Assembly (NCBI GenBank): GCA_015485235.1
Contig: WFTX01000229.1
Location: forward strand, 1-8,141
Source of the DNA: Nitrospirota bacterium
GTDB lineage: Bacteria > Nitrospirota > Thermodesulfovibrionia > Thermodesulfovibrionales > JdFR-85
DNA length: 8,141 nt
Reading direction: 5' to 3'
Under the pieces are notes generated by a model that saw only the letters and a program-made list of their open reading frames with translations, made no database searches and was not told where the DNA came from. A program made the position numbers and the translations under genes. Positions 1-5,865 of the stretch are shown here, piece by piece (within the stretch, counting starts at the first letter, position 1; each line of letters begins with the position of its first letter).

Positions 1-359
1 GTATGGTCCTGCATGGATTTGAGGGCCTCTACGCGGGCCTTCTTCTGTCTCTCGATGGTATCCCATATCAGCTTTGCCCCCTTTGTCTCGATCACCTCTG
101 TCTCTGGGCCAAAGATCTCCCGGATCCTCTTAGAGAGCCCGTGATTTCCGGTCACATTCAGGATGAGATTCGGGTTGTACTGGCCTAAGTCATCTATCTC
201 TCTGCAGATGGGTATCCCCCACTTGATTGCGAGGACACTTCCCGGGGCGTCCGGTTTTTCCTCATAGAGGCAGACCACAGTTGTCTTGGGTTCGGTCCTG
301 AAGAGCGAGAGTAACGCCCCCCCGGCGATATTTCCTCCGACTATTGCAATCCTGAGCAT
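1..359 (-). CDS. N-terminal Rossmann-type NAD(P)-binding domain protein, probably a sensor histidine kinase (partial, 3' end outside window)
   Basis: I read this by hand from the reverse strand: 119 complete codons from ATG at 359 with no stop before the window edge. The protein opens with MLRIAIVGGNIAGGALLSLF, a beta strand followed by a glycine-rich turn (GGNIAGG) typical of dinucleotide-binding folds. A second half follows with NPNLILNVTGN at about residues 69-79 and a VIETKGAKLIWDTIERQ segment entering a charged helix. From memory, this order resembles the NAD-binding module at the N terminus of some PAS/histidine kinases in Nitrospirota and Deltaproteobacteria; the kinase part itself is not visible. 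The upstream regulator stops at 361, so only one base separates stop and start. A GGAGGG ribosome site inside the regulator's last codons (365-370) lies 5 nt from the ATG, implying translational coupling. A plain dehydrogenase-like protein is the alternative. Confidence 0.7.
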   Translation of the reverse strand, partial: MLRIAIVGGNIAGGALLSLFRTEPKTTVVCLYEEKPDAPGSVLAIKWGIPICREIDDLGQYNPNLILNVTGNHGLSKRIREIFGPETEVIETKGAKLIWDTIERQKKARVEALKSMQDH

Positions 360-360
360 C

Positions 361-1377
361 CTATCCCTCCATCTCGTAAGACATGTCAGACCTGTCTCCT
401 ATCTCAGACCTTATCATCTCCAGAAAGGCTGACAGGAGTTCCGGGTCCCACTGCCCCAGGCGTTTTTCCTCTCTCATCAGGGTGATAACCTCTGTCTCGG
501 AACGCCCCTCCCTGTACGGTCTTTCCGAGAGCATGGCATCATAGGAATCGGCTATGGAGAGTATCCTTGCTGAAAGGGGGATCTCCTTGCCCCTGAGGCC
601 GTCAGGGAAACCTTTCCCGTCCCATCTCTCATGATGGTGCCTTATGGCGGGGAGTATATGTCTGAGGGAGTTGAGGGGCTTGCAGATTTCTTCCCCGATG
701 AGGGGGTGTTGCTTGATAGTCTCTATCTCATCATCCGAGAGGGGGGCAGGCTTGAGAAGTAGTGACTCACTCAGGCCTATCTTCCCGATGTCATGGAGGA
801 TGCCTGCCTTTCTCAGGGTTTCACAGGCCTCTTCATCCAGCCCGATATACAGGCCGAACCTCTCGGAGAGTTCTCCAACCCTTGTGGAATGACCCCTGGT
901 GTAGGGATCCCTTGCCTCAAGTGCCACTGCAAGAGTCAGGATAATATTTTCCGAATGATCGAGTTCATCGTACAGCGCCTTCACCTTCAGAAGGCTTCTT
1001 GATTTTGCTATCAGTTCCTTCTGGTCAAAGGGCTTGCTTATGAAGTCGTCTGCACCTGACTCTATGCCCTGGAGCCGGCTTGACTGATCACTCAGGGCTG
1101 TAAGGAGGATGACAGGGAAGAAGCTTTTTCCTGCCATATCTTTCAGTATCTGGCAGAGCTGAAACCCGTTGATTTCAGGCATCATCACATCCACTACGGC
1201 CAGGTCTGGATGATGCGCCTCAAAGGCAGTGATCGCATCCCGGGGGTGGAGTGCTGTTATTACATCGTAACCTTCAGAGAGAAAAATGGCCTCAACGAGC
1301 TCAAGATTGGACGGTACGTCATCCACAATCAGCACCTTCTGAGGCCGGCCTCCCCGATGCATACCATCAGCAGACAT
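361..1377 (-). CDS. Response regulator: receiver domain plus HD-GYP c-di-GMP phosphodiesterase domain
   Basis: From the ATG at 1377 this is 338 residues. The receiver domain (about 14-133) is complete: acidic pair D19/D20 in VLIVDD, phospho-acceptor D63 in VVDVMMPE, T93 in LLTA and K115 in ISKPF. The HD-GYP domain (about 142-330) shows RGHS (H163), HDIGKIGL (H195/D196), QHP (H224), three consecutive histidines at 247-249 and DGKGFPDGL, where GYP reads GFP, a common variant. It ends with the expected WDPELLSAFL. Known members hydrolyse c-di-GMP in the cytoplasm under phosphorylation control. The frame stays open to a TTG at 1425, but that codon lies upstream of the predicted promoter and has no ribosome site, so I prefer ATG 1377; ATG 1362 is also possible. 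The likely partner kinase starts one base downstream of the stop. Confidence 0.93.
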   Translation of the reverse strand: MSADGMHRGGRPQKVLIVDDVPSNLELVEAIFLSEGYDVITALHPRDAITAFEAHHPDLAVVDVMMPEINGFQLCQILKDMAGKSFFPVILLTALSDQSSRLQGIESGADDFISKPFDQKELIAKSRSLLKVKALYDELDHSENIILTLAVALEARDPYTRGHSTRVGELSERFGLYIGLDEEACETLRKAGILHDIGKIGLSESLLLKPAPLSDDEIETIKQHPLIGEEICKPLNSLRHILPAIRHHHERWDGKGFPDGLRGKEIPLSARILSIADSYDAMLSERPYREGRSETEVITLMREEKRLGQWDPELLSAFLEMIRSEIGDRSDMSYEMEG

Positions 1378-1383
1378 GAAATA

Positions 1384-1412
1384 ATTAAAGCATATTTTAT
1401 TTAAAAAGTCAA
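1384..1412 (-). promoter_or_regulatory. Sigma70-type promoter for the HD-GYP regulator
   Basis: Reading the minus strand, TTGACT (1412-1407) and TTTAAT (1389-1384) are separated by exactly 17 nt of AT-rich sequence. Only 6 nt (TATTTC) lie between the -10 element and the ATG at 1377. Transcription would be expected to begin at or next to the start codon, giving a leaderless or nearly leaderless mRNA. If the ATG at 1362 is used instead, the leader would be about 15 nt, still without a clear Shine-Dalgarno. Confidence 0.6.
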
Positions 1413-1466
1413 GTTTTTCCTTCAAATATTGAGGGTTAAAGCTACGATGTTAGATTGTACTTTAAG

Positions 1467-1976
1467 TTAGGGGTGTTGTTTTCTCATCTGGTCTCCCTTT
1501 CTCACTCCAAGGGCATTCAGAAAACCCTCAATGTCCCGGACCGCCCAGGCAGCGGAGTCAGTTTTTCCCTGAGGAGTGGAAAAGTCAACCTTAAGAAGGG
1601 GAGTGAACCTGGTTTTACCCAGAAAACTCTTCGGGGTCTCTACACTGATGATAGAAGAACGGGGAATGATGATCTCCCTTTCAGGAACGAGCATCAGGAA
1701 GACAAGTTCATTATCTGTCAGGATCAGGGTTCCATTTCCCCTTACCTGTCCTCTTCCAAGAGAGGCCATCCCGAAAAGATTTGCCCCGTCATCCCTGAAC
1801 AGTATTGTATCATTTGGATAACGTCTGTATATCGCAGTCTCAATTTCCTTCTTTCTCTTTCTGAGAACCACTAGAAAGAGAATTAGCCCTCCAACCACAG
1901 CAAGGAGGAGAATGATCCCACCTCCAAGCAGTAAAGGCTTACCAGCCCAGCTTATTCCGGCTCCAGATGCACCCAT
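1467..1976 (-). CDS. Single-pass membrane protein with a PH/GRAM-like cytoplasmic domain, function unknown
   Basis: The protein has 169 residues. A glycine-rich N terminus leads into one hydrophobic helix (about 14-38), followed directly by RKRKKE, a positive stop-transfer patch that places the rest in the cytoplasm. Residues about 55-157 read as a small beta-rich domain: alternating strands around TLILTDNELVFLML (83-96), EIIIPRSSIISVET (101-114) and LLKVDF, closing with an amphipathic helix (AVRDIEGFLNALGV). That pattern, with the 'translate, compare, threshold' strand LILTD, resembles bacterial PH or GRAM-like domains, which bind lipids or proteins. I cannot name the family. The gene diverges from the rhomboid protease across 74 bp and lies upstream of the HD-GYP regulator, which has its own promoter. 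No Shine-Dalgarno precedes ATG 1976. Confidence 0.75.
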   Translation of the reverse strand: MGASGAGISWAGKPLLLGGGIILLLAVVGGLILFLVVLRKRKKEIETAIYRRYPNDTILFRDDGANLFGMASLGRGQVRGNGTLILTDNELVFLMLVPEREIIIPRSSIISVETPKSFLGKTRFTPLLKVDFSTPQGKTDSAAWAVRDIEGFLNALGVRKGDQMRKQHP

Positions 1977-1981
1977 GGGTA

Positions 1982-1990
1982 ATTATATCA
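1982..1990 (-). promoter_or_regulatory. Extended -10 promoter for the PH-like membrane protein
   Basis: On the minus strand the sequence reads TGATATAAT, a perfect TATAAT preceded by the TGn extension. It ends 5 nt before the ATG at 1976, so the transcript should start at or beside the start codon. A TTGACA lies at 2016-2011, but the 23-nt spacing is too long for a normal -35 element; extended -10 promoters can act without one. Confidence 0.55.
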
Positions 1991-2033
1991 ATTTCTGCAT
2001 TTCCGGATTGTGTCAAGGAAGACTCAAAGAGGT

Positions 2034-2039
2034 TATAAT
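2034..2039 (+). promoter_or_regulatory. -10 element for the rhomboid protease gene
   Basis: A perfect TATAAT lies 11 nt upstream of the ATG at 2051, which would leave a leader of roughly 5 nt. No good -35 is present at 17 nt spacing. It faces away from the minus-strand extended -10 at 1982-1990, so this 74-bp gap seems to carry two divergent promoters. Confidence 0.45.
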
Positions 2040-2050
2040 AGCTGTAACGG

Positions 2051-2734
2051 ATGATACCCTTTAAGGATGATAACCCCACCAAGAGGTTTCCCTATCTGAC
2101 CATAGGGCTTATCGGGCTGAATGTGATTGTCTATATCTTCGAGGTCTTTCACCCCGCCGGGCTCCAGTATGTGGTCTACAAATATGGAGCAGTCCCCCGT
2201 TATCTCGTCGGAGGAGGCGGTGACGGAGGTCTGTTGCCGCCTGTGACAGTCTTTACATCCATGTTCATGCATGGGGGGCTTCTTCACCTCGGAGGTAACA
2301 TGCTTTACCTCTGGATTTTTGGAGACAACCTGGAAGACAGGCTTGGCCGTATCAGATTTCTTGTCTTCTACCTCCTGAGCGGAGTTGTTGCCGCCTATTC
2401 CCATGCCTTCTCCGCACCAGGCTCTACAATACCCATGATAGGTGCAAGCGGTGCAGTGGCAGGGGTTCTTGGGGCCTATCTGTTGCTTTATCCCCGCGCA
2501 AAAGTGCATACTTTAATATTCTTCGGTTTTTTTGTGGATATCATCAGGGTGCCGGCCCTGATTGTGATAGGGTTCTGGGGAATAATCCAGCTGGTAAACG
2601 GGCTGATAAGCAAGGGGTTGATGGCCCAGGGCGGGGTTGCCTGGTTTGCCCATATAGGGGGCTTCCTCTTCGGGCTCCTGACCATCCGGTACTGGGTGCC
2701 GGGCCGGAAGAGGGGAAGGCGATGGACGTCCTGA
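2051..2734 (+). CDS. Rhomboid family intramembrane serine protease
   Basis: This 227-residue polytopic membrane protein cleaves other membrane proteins within the bilayer. The catalytic serine is S133 in GASGAVAGVLGAY and the paired histidine is H201 in AWFAHIGGF. The oxyanion-side HGGLLHLGGNMLYLW segment carries H74, H79 and N83 as in active rhomboids, followed by the conserved FGDNLEDRLG. About six hydrophobic helices are visible, starting near residue 15, with a basic cytoplasmic tail (GRKRGRRW). The insert between helices 1 and 2 is glycine-rich (YLVGGGGDGG). The substrate cannot be inferred. No Shine-Dalgarno precedes the ATG, but this is the only plausible start before helix 1. The zinc-ribbon/receiver gene begins 52 nt later on the same strand, so the two are probably cotranscribed. 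Confidence 0.93.
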   Translation: MIPFKDDNPTKRFPYLTIGLIGLNVIVYIFEVFHPAGLQYVVYKYGAVPRYLVGGGGDGGLLPPVTVFTSMFMHGGLLHLGGNMLYLWIFGDNLEDRLGRIRFLVFYLLSGVVAAYSHAFSAPGSTIPMIGASGAVAGVLGAYLLLYPRAKVHTLIFFGFFVDIIRVPALIVIGFWGIIQLVNGLISKGLMAQGGVAWFAHIGGFLFGLLTIRYWVPGRKRGRRWTS

Positions 2735-2786
2735 AAACAATTCGAAACGACTCCGTTATGAGGAGGGAGCAGGGAAGGAGGTTTCC

Positions 2787-3662
2787 GTGACTGTTGCCTG
2801 TCCAAAGTGCAGAACAAAACTTAAGATACCTGACGAGAAAGTCTCACCTGACGGTACGAGGTTCAGGTGTCCCCGGTGCAGTACGATACTGCTTGTAAAG
2901 AAACGCATAAAAAAGGCAGAAAAGATCAGGAAGGGGCTTGTCCTCTTTGCACACTCTGATGAGGAACTCAGGAGCAGGGGGGAAACCCTTCTCAAGGAGA
3001 ACGGCTTTGAGGTGATCACCGCATCTGACGGGATTGATGCGATGGTGAAGGCCATGCGTGAACTGCCGGAAGTGCTCCTGGTGGATGTGGCTCTTCCGAA
3101 GATATACGGCTTCGAGGTCTGTAAGAGAATAAAGGAACGGAAGGAGACCTCGGAGATCAAAGTGGTCCTGATAGCCTCTATATATGACAGGAGCCGTTAC
3201 AGGAGACCGCCCCAGAGCCTCTACGGGGCAGATGACTACATTGAGGAGCCTGAATTTGAAGAGGATCTGATACCGAAGATACTGGCCTTGAGGGAGGGGC
3301 GAAAGGAGAAGGCAGAGGAAAGGTCAGAGGAACTCCCGCCTGTTGAGCACCGTACTGAGCCAGTCCCGGAGGAAAAGGAGGAGATCTCTGAGGAGGCCCC
3401 TGGACCAACCCCGGATCAGGAGATTGAACGGGCCAGGAGACTTGCAAGAACGGTTATTTCTGACATATACCTGTATAACCCCCAGAAGGTTACCGAAACC
3501 ATAAAAGACGGTTCATTCAGGGAGGCTTTTCAGTCCCAGCTTTCAGAGGGGCTCAAGCTCTATAACCTCCGGATTTCTCCTGAAGTAAGGGCCAGGGGAG
3601 ACTTTTTCAATGAAGAGATTGAGAAGTTTCTCCAGGCAAAGAGGGAAGAACTCGGCCTCTGA
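2787..3662 (+). CDS. Zinc-ribbon plus degenerate receiver-domain protein with a conserved-looking C-terminal helical domain
   Basis: The protein has 291 residues and starts at GTG 2787, 5 nt after a strong AAGGAGG (2775-2781). Residues 1-35 form an MJ0042-type zinc ribbon with CPKC (C5, C8) and CPRC (C28, C31). A receiver-like domain (about 50-170) keeps the phospho-acceptor aspartate D100 in LLVDVALP, but the acidic pair is reduced to HSD, and the conserved lysine position reads E154 in DYIEEPE. A low-complexity Glu/Pro linker (about 171-212) precedes a helical C-terminal domain with ARRLARTVISDIYLYN and EGLKLYNLRISPEVR. From memory, similar tails occur in zinc-ribbon proteins of Deltaproteobacteria and Nitrospirota. 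The role is unknown; signalling through protein contacts rather than DNA binding seems likely, since no helix-turn-helix is evident. Confidence 0.85.
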   Translation: MTVACPKCRTKLKIPDEKVSPDGTRFRCPRCSTILLVKKRIKKAEKIRKGLVLFAHSDEELRSRGETLLKENGFEVITASDGIDAMVKAMRELPEVLLVDVALPKIYGFEVCKRIKERKETSEIKVVLIASIYDRSRYRRPPQSLYGADDYIEEPEFEEDLIPKILALREGRKEKAEERSEELPPVEHRTEPVPEEKEEISEEAPGPTPDQEIERARRLARTVISDIYLYNPQKVTETIKDGSFREAFQSQLSEGLKLYNLRISPEVRARGDFFNEEIEKFLQAKREELGL

Positions 3663-3764
3663 CCGCCGGAGGTCTGTTAAGGCGTAAAAATCCGAAAAAC
3701 AGCAATATTCATCCCTAAACAGCATTATATCGTGTTTCCCTCCATTAATCTCCAGTAATCGAAC

Positions 3765-3794
3765 TTGCCAGGAGTACCCCAAACCAATTATATT
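3765..3794 (+). promoter_or_regulatory. Sigma70-type promoter of groES-groEL
   Basis: TTGCCA (3765-3770) and TATATT (3789-3794) are spaced by 18 nt. The -10 element overlaps the first two bases of the CIRCE operator, so repressor binding would block RNA polymerase. The leader to the groES ATG is roughly 50 nt and contains the operator. Confidence 0.75.
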
Positions 3795-3819
3795 AGCACT
3801 CGTCAATAGTGAGTGCTAA
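3793..3819 (+). promoter_or_regulatory. CIRCE operator (HrcA binding site)
   Basis: TTAGCACTC (3793-3801), a 9-nt spacer and GAGTGCTAA (3811-3819) form a perfect match to the known CIRCE inverted repeat. In other bacteria HrcA binds it and represses chaperone genes until heat shock. The hrcA gene itself is not in this window. Confidence 0.97.
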
Positions 3820-3852
3820 CAAAATCAATCTAAAGAGAAAGGAGAGGATGCT

Positions 3853-4116
3853 ATGAAGTTCAAACCACTCAAAGACAGGGTCTTTATCTCTTACACTGAG
3901 GACGTGGAGAAGACCCCCGGGGGTATCTATGTCCCTGATACTGCAAAGGAGAAGCCCCAGCGGGGAAAGGTCGAGGCCATCGGGACGGAAGTGAAGGAAG
4001 TGAAGATAGGCGATGAGGTGATGTTCGACAGGTATTCAGGCTCAAAGGTGAAGATGAACGGGACTGAGTATCTTATAGTAAAGGAAGAGGATATCCTGGG
4101 AGTTGTAGAAGAATAA
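3853..4116 (+). CDS. groES: Co-chaperonin GroES (short form)
   Basis: The heptameric lid of the chaperonin, which caps GroEL and encloses the folding substrate in the cytoplasm. It starts with FKPLKDRV, has the mobile loop EKTPGGIYVPDTAKEKPQ and RGKVEAIG, and ends with YLIVKEEDILGVVEE. At 87 residues it is about 10 shorter than the 97-residue E. coli protein. The missing part lies between the VEAIG strand and VKIGD, where E. coli has the hairpin that roofs the dome. The GroEL-contacting tripeptide reads IYV where E. coli has IVL. A good AAGGAGAGG site precedes ATG 3853. groEL follows after 33 nt. Confidence 0.97.
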   Translation: MKFKPLKDRVFISYTEDVEKTPGGIYVPDTAKEKPQRGKVEAIGTEVKEVKIGDEVMFDRYSGSKVKMNGTEYLIVKEEDILGVVEE

Positions 4117-4149
4117 AAAAAATATAAAAATACCAAGGAGGTTGATACT

Positions 4150-5775
4150 ATGGCAGCGAAGCAGTTACTTTTTGATGAAGAAGCAAGAAATAATATACTG
4201 AAAGGGATTACCTTACTCACAGACGCAGTGAAGGCAACCCTCGGGCCGAAGGGCCGGAATGTGGTGATTGACAGGAAGTTTGGCGCTCCCAATATTACCA
4301 AGGACGGCGTTACCGTTGCCAAGGAGATAGAGCTGAAGGACCCCTTCGAAAACATGGGTGCCCAGCTTGTGAGGGAGGTTGCTTCCAAGACCTCTGATGC
4401 AGCCGGTGACGGGACTACAACTGCTACAGTGCTTGCCTATGCGATATATCGTGAAGGCATGAAGAACGTGGCAGCCGGTGCAAACCCCATGGATATCAAG
4501 AGGGGTATCGAGAAGGCCGTCGAGGTGGCGGTCGAGGAACTCAAGAAGATGAGCAAGTCCGTCCAGGACAAGAAGGAGATCGCACAGGTCGGGACCATTT
4601 CGGCAAACAACGATGAATCCATCGGTGATCTGATCGCCGATGCCATGGACAAGGTCGGCAAGGACGGTGTTATCACCGTGGAAGAGGCAAAGAGCATGGC
4701 AACCACTCTCGATGTGGTTGAGGGTATGCAGTTCGATCGTGGATACATCTCCCCCTATTTCATAACCGACCCTGAGAGGATGGAGTGCAACCTCGATGAT
4801 GCCTATATTCTGATCCACGACAAGAAGATCTCCAGCATGCGTGACCTCGTCCCCCTTCTTGAGCAGATTGCCAAGATGGGCAGACCCCTCCTTATCATAG
4901 CCGAGGATGTTGAGGGTGAGGCCCTTGCAACCCTGGTGGTGAACAAGCTGAGGGGAACCCTCCAGGTTGCTGCAGTGAAGGCCCCTGGCTTCGGTGAGAG
5001 AAGGAAGGCGATGCTCGAGGATATCGCCATTCTCACAGGCGGTACGGTGATCTCCGAGGATGTGGGCATGAAGCTTGAGAACGTGAGGATCGAGGACCTT
5101 GGCCGTGCAAAGAAGGTCAATATCGACAAGGAGAATACAACCATTGTTGAAGGTGCCGGTGAGGCGGCCAAGATCCAGGGCAGGATCAAGCAGATAAAGG
5201 CCCAGATCGAGGAGACTACCTCTGATTACGACAGGGAGAAACTCCAGGAGAGGCTTGCCAAGCTGGCCGGCGGTGTGGCAGTGATCAATGTGGGTGCTGC
5301 CACCGAGACAGAGATGAAGGAGAAGAAGGCCAGGGTGGAGGATGCCCTCCATGCCACAAGGGCCGCTGTTGAAGAGGGTATCGTCCCCGGTGGAGGAGTG
5401 GCCCTCCTGAGATGTCTGCCTGCAATAGAGAAGATGAACCTTGAAGGGGATCAGCAGATCGGCGTGGAGATCATCAAGAAGGCCCTTGAAGAGCCGATCA
5501 AGCAGATCGTGAATAATGCCGGCCTCGAGGGCGCCATTGTGGTTGAGAAGGTGAAGGAGTCCAAGGACGTGAACTTCGGGTTTGATGCCCAGAAGGAGGA
5601 CTATACTGACATGATGAAGGCCGGGATCATCGACCCGACCAAGGTCACAAGGACCGCCCTTCAGAATGCCTCCTCTGTGGCTTCGCTCCTGATCACCACC
5701 GAGGTGATGATCACGGAGCTTCCTGAGAAGGAAGAGAAGATGCCCGCCGCACCTGACATGGGTGGGATGTATTAA
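4150..5775 (+). CDS. groEL: Chaperonin GroEL (Hsp60)
   Basis: The 541-residue ATP-driven folding chaperonin forms a double heptameric ring with GroES. ATPase residues align with E. coli without shifts: D52 in TKDGV, D87 in AGDGTTTATVL and D398 in ARVEDALHATRA. The chaperonin signature AAVEEGIVPGGG occupies about 405-416. The C-terminal tail is short, ending PAAPDMGGMY with a single GGM rather than several GGM repeats. A strong AAGGAGGT (4135-4142) lies 7 nt before the ATG. The gene is cotranscribed with groES under CIRCE control and ends at a clear terminator. A long open frame on the opposite strand (4213-5352) is a shadow of its codon pattern. Confidence 0.99.
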   Translation: MAAKQLLFDEEARNNILKGITLLTDAVKATLGPKGRNVVIDRKFGAPNITKDGVTVAKEIELKDPFENMGAQLVREVASKTSDAAGDGTTTATVLAYAIYREGMKNVAAGANPMDIKRGIEKAVEVAVEELKKMSKSVQDKKEIAQVGTISANNDESIGDLIADAMDKVGKDGVITVEEAKSMATTLDVVEGMQFDRGYISPYFITDPERMECNLDDAYILIHDKKISSMRDLVPLLEQIAKMGRPLLIIAEDVEGEALATLVVNKLRGTLQVAAVKAPGFGERRKAMLEDIAILTGGTVISEDVGMKLENVRIEDLGRAKKVNIDKENTTIVEGAGEAAKIQGRIKQIKAQIEETTSDYDREKLQERLAKLAGGVAVINVGAATETEMKEKKARVEDALHATRAAVEEGIVPGGGVALLRCLPAIEKMNLEGDQQIGVEIIKKALEEPIKQIVNNAGLEGAIVVEKVKESKDVNFGFDAQKEDYTDMMKAGIIDPTKVTRTALQNASSVASLLITTEVMITELPEKEEKMPAAPDMGGMY

Positions 5776-5800
5776 GGGGGTATCTGCCTTAAGAATACGG

Positions 5801-5831
5801 AAAAGGGCGGGGAAGACCCCGCCCTTTTTTT
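5801..5831 (+). terminator. Intrinsic terminator of groES-groEL
   Basis: A 12-bp perfect stem, AAAAGGGCGGGG (5801-5812) against CCCCGCCCTTTT (5817-5828) with an AAGA loop, is followed by a T run. A smaller hairpin, TTAAGG/CCTTAA (5772-5777 and 5787-5792), overlaps the groEL stop codon just upstream. Confidence 0.95.
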
Positions 5832-5851
5832 ATTATTCCCTTCTTTTTGGT

Positions 5852-5857
5852 TATAGT
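5852..5857 (+). promoter_or_regulatory. Possible -10 element for mltG
   Basis: TATAGT ends 8 nt before the mltG ATG at 5866. No Shine-Dalgarno separates them, and the -35 region would fall in the T-rich tail of the groEL terminator with only weak similarity to consensus. If used, the mRNA would be leaderless or nearly so. Confidence 0.4.
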
Positions 5858-5865
5858 ATCCTGTC

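Noticed and set aside
3..188. Plus-strand open frame at the left edge
   Set aside because: The minus-strand Rossmann-domain protein covers it with a better start, ribosome site and recognisable fold.
2005..2016. TTGACA (minus strand, 2016-2011) as the -35 of the PH-like gene
   Set aside because: It is 23 nt from the -10, well outside the usual 16-18 nt; the extended -10 explains the promoter better.
3661..3674. GACC/GGTC hairpin just after the zinc-ribbon gene, considered as a terminator
   Set aside because: Only four base pairs and no T run follows.
4213..5352. 379-residue open frame antisense to groEL
   Set aside because: It lies wholly opposite groEL, lacks recognisable motifs and is rich in His/Leu/Gly, as expected from the mirrored codon pattern of a highly biased gene.
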